From contig QHUF01000157.1 of the NCBI GenBank assembly GCA_003221075.1, positions 1-6,512 on the forward strand: a stretch of 6,512 nucleotides of DNA, given 5' to 3'. Of this stretch, positions 1 through 4,574 are shown one piece after another. Under the pieces are notes generated by a model. The model saw nothing but the letters and a program-made list of their open reading frames with translations, ran no database searches and was not told the origin of the DNA. Both the position numbers and the translations under genes were made by a program. The DNA comes from Gemmatimonadota bacterium (GTDB taxonomy: Bacteria; Gemmatimonadota; Gemmatimonadetes; Gemmatimonadales; GWC2-71-9). Each line of letters begins with the position of its first letter. Within the stretch, counting starts at the first letter, position 1.

Positions 1-2
1 AA

Positions 3-632
3 CGGTGGAAAACAACGTTCGGCGTGGAGCTGCTCGACGGCCTCGGCACCGCCGAGATGTGGCACATCTTCATTTCGAACCGGCCGGGTGCCGTGCGGCC
101 CGGCACCATTGGCATGGTCGTGCCGGGGTTCGATGTGCGGGTGCGCGACGACCTGGACCACGATTTACCCGATGGGGAAGTCGGCATGCTGTGGGTGCGA
201 GGGGATTCGCGAGCGATTGGTTACTGGCAGCAGATGGACAAGACGAAAGCCGCATTCCGCGGCGAGTGGTACGTCTCGGGCGATCTGATTCGGCGCGATG
301 CGGACGGCTACTTCACGTACTGCGGTCGTGCCGACGAATTGCTCAAAGTCGGCGGGAAATGGTTGGCACCGCAGGAAGTGGAAGGATGTCTGTTACAACA
401 TCCATTGGTGAAAGAGGTCGCGGTCGTCGGGGTCGAAGACGCGAGCGGTCTCACAAAGCCGCAGGCCTTCGTCGTCGCGACAGAACAGCGGCCGGGTCTT
501 GCTGAGGAGTTGCAGGCATTCGCGCGTGAACGGCTCGAACCGTACAAGGCGCCACGATCGGTGACGTTTTTGGACGTGCTTCCTCGTACGCATCTCGGAA
601 AGGTTGACCGTGGTAAGCTGCGCAGTGCCTGA
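3..632 (+). CDS. Benzoate-CoA ligase family protein, C-terminal part (5' end outside window)
   Basis: This is the C-terminal 209 residues of an ANL-superfamily adenylate-forming enzyme, which would activate a carboxylic acid as acyl-AMP and load it onto CoA in the cytoplasm. The frame is open to the window edge and residues before the internal GTG at 24 already fit the family, so the gene starts upstream; roughly 300 residues are missing compared with a usual length near 520. Visible motifs are the A5-like GLGTAEM at residues 13-19, with the following HIFISNRPG typical of the benzoate/4-hydroxybenzoate-CoA ligase branch; the A7 motif with Asp94 in EWYVSGDL; the A8 hinge YCGRADELLKVGGKW at 106-120; and the A10 motif HLGKVDR with the catalytic Lys200. 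All motifs are intact, so the enzyme looks functional. The substrate cannot be assigned: the acid-binding pocket lies mostly in the missing part, and aryl or other acids are possible. It ends 26 nt before a tRNA gene. Confidence 0.9.
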   Translation, partial: RWKTTFGVELLDGLGTAEMWHIFISNRPGAVRPGTIGMVVPGFDVRVRDDLDHDLPDGEVGMLWVRGDSRAIGYWQQMDKTKAAFRGEWYVSGDLIRRDADGYFTYCGRADELLKVGGKWLAPQEVEGCLLQHPLVKEVAVVGVEDASGLTKPQAFVVATEQRPGLAEELQAFARERLEPYKAPRSVTFLDVLPRTHLGKVDRGKLRSA

Positions 633-658
633 TTAGCTTTTCGGCGTCGAGTATTTCA

Positions 659-745
659 GGACGGGTGGCCGAGTGGCTGAAGGCGCACGCTTGGAAAGCG
701 TGTTAACGGGCAACCGTTACGTGGGTTCGAATCCCACCCTGTCCG
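659..745 (+). tRNA. tRNA-Ser (GGA)
   Basis: A complete class II tRNA can be folded by hand. The acceptor stem GGACGGG (659-665) pairs with CCTGTCC (738-744), with one G-T wobble, and the discriminator is G745 as expected for serine. The anticodon stem is CACGC/GCGTG with loop TTGGAAA (691-697), giving anticodon GGA at 693-695, which reads UCC and UCU. The long variable arm TAACGG-GCAA-CCGTTA (704-719) is the serine/leucine/tyrosine hallmark. The T arm is GTGGG/CCCAC around TTCGAAT. The CCA end is not encoded. No separate promoter could be identified in the 26 nt after the ligase stop codon. Confidence 0.97.
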
Positions 746-750
746 CTAAG

Positions 751-860
751 ACCGAGAGGCCAAGCGGCCGAGAGGCCGAGGGGACGTGAGGAATGAGGCA
801 AGAGTAACTCCTCCCCGATTACTCATAGCCCCTCAGCCTCTCGGCCTCTCGGCCTCTGGT
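751..860 (+). repeat. Long inverted repeat built of mirrored 8-bp tandem units
   Basis: The spacer between the two serine tRNAs is filled by one large hairpin-forming element. The left arm (751-783) is four tandem 8-mers starting at 752, with consensus CCGAGAGG; the second copy reads CCAAGCGG and the fourth CCGAGGGG. The right arm (829-860) is four units of the reverse complement, two of them exactly CCTCTCGG (837-844, 845-852). The arms match at about 29 of 33 positions with a one-base offset near the base. The 45-nt apical part (784-828) holds further possible pairing: GAGTAA (802-807) with TTACTC (819-824), or alternatively ATGAG (793-797) with CTCAT (822-826). It begins 5 nt after one tRNA and ends 5 nt before the next. 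No run of T follows it, so it is not a typical intrinsic terminator. It may be a REP-like interspersed element or a processing signal; neither is shown. Confidence 0.85.
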
Positions 861-865
861 CAGTA

Positions 866-952
866 GGACAGGTGGGTGAGCGGTTGAAACCGCCGGTCTC
901 GAAAACCGGTATGCCCGCAAGGGTATCGAGGGTTCGAATCCCTCCCTGTCCG
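866..952 (+). tRNA. tRNA-Ser (CGA)
   Basis: This is a second complete class II tRNA. The acceptor stem GGACAGG (866-872) pairs with CCTGTCC (945-951), with discriminator G952. The anticodon stem is CCGGT/ACCGG with loop CTCGAAA (898-904), giving anticodon CGA at 900-902, which reads UCG. The long variable arm is ATGCCC-GCAA-GGGTAT (911-926). The T stem is GAGGG/CCCTC around TTCGAAT. CCA is not encoded. The 3' acceptor strand is identical to that of the upstream tRNA-Ser, and the two probably share a transcript, although the hairpin between them could separate them. The accessory-looking gene block begins directly after this tRNA, a usual position for integrated DNA. Confidence 0.97.
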
Positions 953-984
953 TCCCCATGGGGATGGAATAGCAGACGCGTCTG
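953..984. repeat. Two adjacent perfect 12-bp palindromes after tRNA-Ser(CGA)
   Basis: TCCCCATGGGGA (953-964) and CAGACGCGTCTG (973-984) are each perfectly self-complementary and are separated by 8 nt. The first begins at the base after the tRNA discriminator. They could be transcript 3'-end signals, binding sites for a dimeric protein, or a junction scar. No T-tract follows, so intrinsic termination is not supported. The rest of the leader, up to the ATG at 1023, shows no clear promoter. Confidence 0.5.
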
Positions 985-1022
985 GGTGTTTGAAGGTTGG
1001 ACTTTTCGCATTCGGGTGGCAC

Positions 1023-1466
1023 ATGAAAAACCAGGTAAGCCTGGTTGCTCTGCTCACTTCTATCCTTGCTCCATCGATGGCTCCCTGCCAGGTCGCCACA
1101 TCTCGCCACTGGGTGCGGCTTCTCACCACTGAAGGCGAGACGGTCGATTTGGACACCGCTGCGGTCGGACGCAGGGATGGCTCCTATGTAGTCTGGTTGC
1201 GTTGGGATTTTGATCGGTACCGGCCCGAGTTTGGAGCCGGGTACCTTGTGGAACAGGTTGAAGTCGACTGTCGAGGTCTACGGCAACGTGTGCTGAAAGC
1301 TGTCGACTCGAGGAAAACGCTGAAAACGCTGGTCCTTCCGGGCGACAGCACGACGTCGAGCACCGTACAGGTGGACAGCACGGACGCGAAGTGGCGCGCG
1401 TATTCCAAGGGTAGTCTTGGCGCGCAATCGACGAGCGCGTTGTGCCGGCGCCTAACAAGCGCTTGA
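1023..1466 (+). CDS. Secreted protein resembling surface-adhesin E (Adhesin_E-like domain)
   Basis: A 147-residue exported protein. I chose the ATG at 1023 over the in-frame TTG at 990 because it places a basic residue and hydrophobic core at the start of a signal peptide (residues 1-22, VSLVALLTSILAP). No good lipobox precedes Cys22, so signal peptidase I export is more likely. The mature part follows the Adhesin_E pattern: an N-terminal W-V-x-L strand, a VDLD segment at 41-44, a Val-Trp strand at 57-58, the Val-Asp-Cys motif with Cys83 followed by an Arg-rich strand, then Trp124, a Gly-Ser pair at 130-131 and a late Cys141 that may form a disulphide with Cys83. The family is best known from a Haemophilus adhesin; here a small periplasmic or surface protein is all that can be inferred. 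The stop codon lies inside the downstream repeat, so the last six residues (RRLTSA) come from repeat DNA. The ribosome-binding site is weak. Confidence 0.72.
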   Translation: MKNQVSLVALLTSILAPSMAPCQVATSRHWVRLLTTEGETVDLDTAAVGRRDGSYVVWLRWDFDRYRPEFGAGYLVEQVEVDCRGLRQRVLKAVDSRKTLKTLVLPGDSTTSSTVQVDSTDAKWRAYSKGSLGAQSTSALCRRLTSA

Positions 1467-1490
1467 AGCTGGTGGCGCGTGTAGACTAGG
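1450..1490 (+). repeat. attC-like half-site repeat, copy 1
   Basis: The box GCCTAAC (1450-1456) matches the integron RYYYAAC core. It overlaps a short hairpin, ACAAGCGC (1455-1462) against GCGCGTGT (1475-1482), with one mismatch and a 12-nt loop. Outside this, CCTA (1451-1454) can pair with TAGG (1487-1490) across a 4-nt bulge. A canonical second core, GTTRRRY, is absent, so this is at best a truncated or diverged attC. The element contains the stop codon of the gene before it and ends 2 nt before the ATG of the next. Copies 2 and 3 lie at 2327 and 3097. Confidence 0.55.
1482..1487 (+). promoter_or_regulatory. Candidate -10 element (TAGACT) for a leaderless transcript
   Basis: TAGACT lies five bases before the ATG at 1493, the spacing expected when transcription starts at or next to the start codon. 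No Shine-Dalgarno sequence with usable spacing precedes this gene. There is no convincing -35 box at 16-18 bp. The call rests mainly on the parallel with TAGAAT before the ATG at 2384. Confidence 0.3.
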
Positions 1491-1492
1491 TA

Positions 1493-2302
1493 ATGAGTTT
1501 TTCTTCAACGCGCCAAAGCTTCGTGGTTGCTCTCGTCGCCGCCATTGGAAGTCAGATGCCTAGCGCTGCTAACACGCCAAGTGGGTCCCAGGGTGAAGTC
1601 GTGCGGGCTGACTCGATACCAGTCATCGTCGGCCCGACAGTCCTTGCGATCGTTCCTGGCAAGCTCGATTCCGTCGCACCTGCCCTGCGTCGCGTTCGGG
1701 AAATGGCGAGCGCGCTCGGTTACACTTTTGTGGTCGCCCCCGAAACCGTCCCGGCATATCTACGCACCGGTCAACGTTCCGGAATAGCGGTTTATATCCC
1801 AGATGGCCAATCGTCCGGCTACGCTCTGGTTTCCCCATCGCGCACACCTGAGTTCGTTCGCGGTCTTGCCCCGACTGCGAACCTGCGCCGGTCGCTGCGC
1901 GGGTTTCTGAGGCCCCAGTTACTGGCTTGGTACTTCGACCTCTGGCCGATCGCGCTGCTCAGTGCGGTCGTGATCGTGGCCAGTCTCACATCAGTCTTTC
2001 AGCGCAAGGAAGTCTGGATCGGAATTTCAATCGCGGCCGGCGCGTTGAGTCTCGCCCTGGTTGCCCCAACGGTCCTGGCGCGGTGGTCGAACCCATTCCA
2101 TAACGTACTTGTGCGAGACGTCGTGGCCCTTTTGGTTCTTGCAGCGGGCATTCCCCTCCTGGTGAGTGGAACGGCGGTCGGGCTCGCAGATCGACATCTT
2201 GCGTATCGCCTGTTCATTCCTTTCATCGTCAGCGTTGTGTGTATTGCAGGAAGCTTCCTGTTACTCCTTCTTGTCCACTGCACGAGTGGCGATTGTCTTT
2301 AG
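1493..2302 (+). CDS. Hypothetical membrane protein: signal peptide, periplasmic domain, four helices
   Basis: A 269-residue protein whose family I do not recognise. The N-terminus looks like a signal peptide (hydrophobic residues 10-19, possible cleavage after PSAA near residue 26). Residues about 27-145 form a mixed alpha/beta soluble part: a Val/Ile-rich strand (43-54), an amphipathic helix (58-75) and further strands (77-82, 97-103), which should be extracytoplasmic if the signal peptide is real. The C-terminal half has four predicted transmembrane segments at about 150-168, 174-196, 210-231 and 240-262, with Arg/Lys in the 171-172 and 234-239 loops, and a short tail containing two Cys (263 and 268). 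Similar layouts occur in TPM-domain membrane proteins, but no diagnostic motif confirms that. The gene sits between repeat copies 1 and 2 like a cassette and probably lacks a 5' leader. Confidence 0.7.
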   Translation: MSFSSTRQSFVVALVAAIGSQMPSAANTPSGSQGEVVRADSIPVIVGPTVLAIVPGKLDSVAPALRRVREMASALGYTFVVAPETVPAYLRTGQRSGIAVYIPDGQSSGYALVSPSRTPEFVRGLAPTANLRRSLRGFLRPQLLAWYFDLWPIALLSAVVIVASLTSVFQRKEVWIGISIAAGALSLALVAPTVLARWSNPFHNVLVRDVVALLVLAAGIPLLVSGTAVGLADRHLAYRLFIPFIVSVVCIAGSFLLLLLVHCTSGDCL

Positions 2303-2326
2303 GCCGCGCGAGGTCAACGTCGTGCC

Positions 2327-2361
2327 GCCTAACACGCGCATCCGAGGCTGACGGCGCGCGT
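2327..2361 (+). repeat. attC-like half-site repeat, copy 2
   Basis: The box GCCTAAC (2327-2333) overlaps a hairpin of ACACGCGC (2332-2339) and GCGCGCGT (2354-2361), with one mismatch and a 14-nt loop. It aligns with copy 1 through the core, the stem and the AGGCTGACGG/AAGCTGGTGG loop region, and also a few bases upstream (GTCGTGCC against GTTGTGCC). Arm differences between the copies largely keep the stem pairable, which suggests that the structure matters. The second attC core GTTRRRY is missing here too. It lies in the 81-nt gap between two genes. Confidence 0.55.
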
Positions 2362-2376
2362 CGTCTGTGGTAGAAT
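2348..2376 (+). promoter_or_regulatory. Candidate sigma-70 promoter starting inside repeat copy 2
   Basis: CTGACG (2348-2353) as -35 and TAGAAT (2371-2376) as -10 are separated by exactly 17 bp, close to the TTGACA/TATAAT consensus and its best spacing. The -35 lies in the loop of the repeat hairpin. The expected start point, about 7 nt after the -10, falls at 2383-2384, on the ATG of the next gene, which has no Shine-Dalgarno sequence. It would therefore drive the 2384/2596 gene pair as a leaderless mRNA. GTAG/CTAC (2370-2373, 2378-2381) can also form a tiny hairpin here. Confidence 0.5.
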
Positions 2377-2383
2377 CCTACGC

Positions 2384-2599
2384 ATGGTCAAGATCGACCT
2401 TCCCGATCTCTACACGCAGAAGGACGTCGAAAGCGCGCGCACGAAAGGCGAGCTGGTCGGTTGGGTAAAGGGGACCGCCCTGGGTGTGGTTGGAATGCTG
2501 TTACTCGGAGTGATCGGCTGGATCCCAACCTTGGCCGTAGTAGGGGTCGGGGGCTTCGTCGTGTATAAGCTGTTCTCGGGTCCCAAGAGGGGCTCATGA
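2384..2599 (+). CDS. Small membrane protein of unknown function (71 aa)
   Basis: A short protein with a soluble, charged N-terminus (residues 1-30, including an acidic and Lys/Arg-rich stretch around 14-22) and a C-terminal hydrophobic region, about 31-64. This region reads as one long or two short helices broken by Gly45-Trp46-Ile-Pro48, followed by a basic tail (KR at 68-69). I do not recognise a family. The gene overlaps the next one by four bases (ATGA at 2596-2599), so the two are almost certainly translationally coupled, which supports it being real despite its size. It appears to be expressed from the promoter-like sequence at 2348-2376 and may start without a leader. A role together with the downstream TonB-C lipoprotein is an inference from coupling only. 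Confidence 0.68.
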   Translation: MVKIDLPDLYTQKDVESARTKGELVGWVKGTALGVVGMLLLGVIGWIPTLAVVGVGGFVVYKLFSGPKRGS

Positions 2600-3036
2600 A
2601 TCGTTCTCTTCCGCTACTGCTCGTGATAGCACTTGGCTGCGCGGGAGGCGGGGTGATAGTGCCGATCGCCACCCTTGGCACAGCGACTGCATCCGGCCAT
2701 TCGACGTTCTGCGGCGGCATGGCGTTGTCGGATTCCACCGTCTATGACACCACGCAAGTGACCGAGCGGCCAATACTCTACGAGGCCGAACCCATCCGCT
2801 ATCCTGCGAAAGCGCGCGCTCGCGGTGTAGACGGTCGAGTCCTGCTTGCGGTCACGATCAATGCGGATGGACGTCCCGATGCTCAATCCATCCAGACGAT
2901 TAGTTCGCCGGATTCCGAACTCACGGGTGCAGCGGTACAGTGGGTGCGCAGTGCCAAGTTTGAGCCTGTGTGTCTCGCTACCAAAGCCGTCCGGGTTCGC
3001 GTCGCAATTCCTGTGGATTTCAAGCGCGGCTTGTAA
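2596..3036 (+). CDS. TonB C-terminal-domain lipoprotein
   Basis: A 146-residue protein with a lipoprotein signal peptide (hydrophobic residues 5-13, IALGC, lipid-bearing Cys15), then a Gly/Ala/Thr-rich linker and a TonB_C-type domain at about residues 60-143. Domain hallmarks are the PIRYPAKARARG segment at 66-77, the Gly-Arg-Val-Leu-Leu strand at 80-84, the Asp-Gly-Arg-Pro turn at 91-94 and the Ala-Lys-Phe-Glu-Pro strand at 120-124. Classical TonB has an N-terminal inner-membrane anchor and a Pro-rich periplasmic spacer; both are absent, so this is unlikely to be an energy transducer coupled to ExbBD. Such solitary TonB-C lipoproteins are common in some soil phyla, but their role is not established. 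Cys39 and Cys126 might form a disulphide. Its ATG overlaps the preceding stop codon. Repeat copy 3 starts 60 nt after its end. Confidence 0.82.
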   Translation: MNRSLPLLLVIALGCAGGGVIVPIATLGTATASGHSTFCGGMALSDSTVYDTTQVTERPILYEAEPIRYPAKARARGVDGRVLLAVTINADGRPDAQSIQTISSPDSELTGAAVQWVRSAKFEPVCLATKAVRVRVAIPVDFKRGL

Positions 3037-3096
3037 CCGAAGGAGAAGTACCCTCCGATGGTTCTTGAAAGGTCACGTCGTCATCGTTCCAACGCC

Positions 3097-3127
3097 TCCT
3101 AACCAACGTTTGCCCGGTGGATAGATT
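3097..3127 (+). repeat. Diverged attC-like repeat, copy 3, with TAGATT box
   Basis: TCCTAAC (3097-3103) is followed by CAACGTTTGCC, CGGTGG and TAGATT (3122-3127). This parallels copy 1 in order (CCTAAC, then AAGCGCTTG, then GGTGG, then TAGACT) but is shorter, and the first core base is T instead of a purine. The stem seen in copies 1 and 2 is not preserved. It lies in the 122-nt gap after the TonB-C lipoprotein gene. A 14-codon reading frame (3058-3102) ends in its core; I do not call that a gene. Confidence 0.35.
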
Positions 3128-3147
3128 TGGGGCCGCCTGCCTACCTC

Positions 3148-3153
3148 AGGAGG
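3148..3153 (+). promoter_or_regulatory. Shine-Dalgarno AGGAGG that fixes the start at 3159
   Basis: A perfect AGGAGG sits five bases before the ATG at 3159. It decides the start against the in-frame GTG at 3117, which would put 14 non-hydrophobic residues ahead of the signal peptide. It contrasts with the absent or weak sites before the genes at 1023, 1493 and 2384, and marks the return to ordinary translation signals after the repeat-associated block. Confidence 0.85.
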
Positions 3154-3158
3154 GACTC

Positions 3159-3740
3159 ATGCGTCCGCTTGTCGTCCTGGCGCCTGTGTTGCTGATCATC
3201 GGCGCCTGCACTCACCAAGTCGCACCGAAGGTTACGCCCACAAAGATCGCCGCCGTGCAGCCACCGATTCAGGCGCGTGCCCTGATGTTGATCACGCCCT
3301 CGTTCGAGGACTACACGACGACATCGTCCCAGGGCTTTCACAAGTTCAACTATCATATGGGCACCTCCGCCGCTTTGGCGTTGACCGACATGGTGAAAGC
3401 GTCGTTCACGAGTGCGGAGGTCAGGCGCGTGGGTGACGCCGATCTCATGCAATGGCTGTCCGGGCCCGCCGATACCAGCGTCGCCGACCTGTTGTTGGTG
3501 CCCCGGTTCGACGCCGGGGCCACCGGTCAGGGCGTGTTCACCGTGTCATCCGACGTCCGGATTCGGCTCGATGTGCGACCCTACCGCAGTGCAACGACTT
3601 ATTCCTGGAGCAGCACCGGCCACACGAGCCGCGCGCTTTCATCGCACCGCGGCCTCGCCGGGAACTCGCTCGAGCAGGCGTTGAACGGGTTGAGTGACTC
3701 GCTCAGCGCGTATCGGGCGCATCTGGAGGTCAAGCCCTAA
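3159..3740 (+). CDS. Putative lipoprotein of unknown function (193 aa)
   Basis: A lipoprotein by its signal peptide: Arg2, hydrophobic core 4-14, lipobox IIGAC with Cys17. The mature protein begins with a flexible stretch rich in Val, Pro and Thr (20-38). It continues with a strand ALMLITPSF (41-49), a loop leading to HMGTSAALALTDMVKASF (66-83) that reads as a Gly-capped amphipathic helix, a strand LLLVPRFD (111-118), a beta-rich segment (126-140) and a C-terminal helix (170-188). This order (N-terminal strand, helix of an alternate-Ala type, then a strand naming a measurable value) loosely recalls YajG-like outer-membrane lipoproteins, but I see no diagnostic motif and would annotate it as hypothetical. 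The stop is 5 nt before the next start codon, so it likely shares a transcript with the TPR gene. Confidence 0.8.
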   Translation: MRPLVVLAPVLLIIGACTHQVAPKVTPTKIAAVQPPIQARALMLITPSFEDYTTTSSQGFHKFNYHMGTSAALALTDMVKASFTSAEVRRVGDADLMQWLSGPADTSVADLLLVPRFDAGATGQGVFTVSSDVRIRLDVRPYRSATTYSWSSTGHTSRALSSHRGLAGNSLEQALNGLSDSLSAYRAHLEVKP

Positions 3741-3745
3741 CGCGT

Positions 3746-4555
3746 ATGCCTGCTCTACTCAACGTTCTCGCGCCACTCTGCCTGCTGCAGTCCGTCGAAT
3801 ACCGCTCACCGGCGGGCGTCGAGTATCGCTCCCAGCGCGACACCGGCGCCATCGCCCGCGCCGAGAGTGTCCTGGCGGCCGATCCGCGCAACATCGACCG
3901 CATCATCGCGTTGGGCGTCGCGCAATCGGGCGTCCGGCAGTATCGCGAAGCGATCGCCACGTTCACGCGCGGCCTGGGGCTCGCACCGAACAACGCCTTG
4001 CTGTATCGCTGGCGCGGCCATCGCTATCTCTCCACGCGGCAATTCGACAAGGCGATGGACGATTTGCAGCGCGGCGCCAAACTCGACAGCACGATCTACG
4101 GGATCTGGTATCACCTGGGCATCGTGAAGTTCGTGCGCCGGGACTTCCGCGGCGCCGCGGACGCGTTCACCCGCGCGCTTCCCATCTCGCCCGACTCGGC
4201 GGAGCGGGCGGGCTCGACGGACTGGCTGTGGATGTCGCTGTCACGCGCCGGCCGCAAGGCTGACGCCCAGGCGCTGCTCGATCGCCATCCCGACACGCCG
4301 AATGCGGGCAACGCCTATGCACAGCGGCTGCGCCTCTATCGCGGCGAGGTCTCGCCCGATTCGGTGTTCACACCGGCCGATACCAGCGACATCCAGGTTG
4401 CAACGCTGAGCTACGGCATCGGAAACTGGTATCTCGTACAGGGCGACACGGCACGCGCCCGGAGCTGGTTCGAGCGCTCCGTGGCGTCGGGTGGTTGGCC
4501 GGCGTTCGGCTTCATCGTCTCGGAGGCGGAGCTGCGGAGCAGCCGCGCGCATTGA
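3746..4555 (+). CDS. Tetratricopeptide-repeat protein (269 aa)
   Basis: An exported or envelope-associated TPR protein that probably acts as a protein-binding scaffold. Residues 1-14 are hydrophobic (ALLNVLAPLCLL) but lack a positive charge, so the signal peptide is imperfect. TPR-like helix pairs cover about 34-47 (partial), 49-82, 83-116, 117-150, 153-180 and 217-250. They show the usual small residues and a Pro at unit ends, for example ALGVAQ...YREAIATFTRGLGLAP and GNWYLVQGDTARARSWFERS. Just after the leader is an in-frame duplication: VEYRS at 17-21 recurs at 25-29, encoded by two near-identical 14-mers 24 nt apart. The ATG lies 5 nt after the previous stop; a GGAGG within the preceding gene (3725-3729) is too far for normal use, so translational coupling is likely. 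The partner cannot be named from the sequence. Confidence 0.85.
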   Translation: MPALLNVLAPLCLLQSVEYRSPAGVEYRSQRDTGAIARAESVLAADPRNIDRIIALGVAQSGVRQYREAIATFTRGLGLAPNNALLYRWRGHRYLSTRQFDKAMDDLQRGAKLDSTIYGIWYHLGIVKFVRRDFRGAADAFTRALPISPDSAERAGSTDWLWMSLSRAGRKADAQALLDRHPDTPNAGNAYAQRLRLYRGEVSPDSVFTPADTSDIQVATLSYGIGNWYLVQGDTARARSWFERSVASGGWPAFGFIVSEAELRSSRAH

Positions 4556-4574
4556 GGGTAATGAGGAAGGCCTG

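Noticed and set aside
604..640. TTGACC in the ligase end as a -35 box for the tRNA genes.
   Set aside because: No acceptable -10 hexamer at 16-18 bp; the nearest candidate is about 24 bp away.
751..860. The inter-tRNA hairpin read as a CRISPR array or intrinsic terminator.
   Set aside because: The 8-bp units have no spacers between them, which rules out CRISPR, and no T-tract follows the stem.
659..952. The shared 3' ends of the two tRNA-Ser genes as attL/attR of an integrated element.
   Set aside because: Both tRNAs are complete and fold fully; similarity is explained by their being serine isoacceptors, and no integrase is present between them.
1450..1490. A complete integron attC site at repeat copy 1.
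   Set aside because: The required GTTRRRY core is missing; only a half-site-like structure can be supported.
3058..3102. 14-codon reading frame (ATG at 3058) ending in the core of repeat copy 3, with AGGAG at 3041-3045.
   Set aside because: Too short, Arg-rich without a recognisable pattern, and ribosome-site spacing of 12 nt is too long; more likely non-coding.
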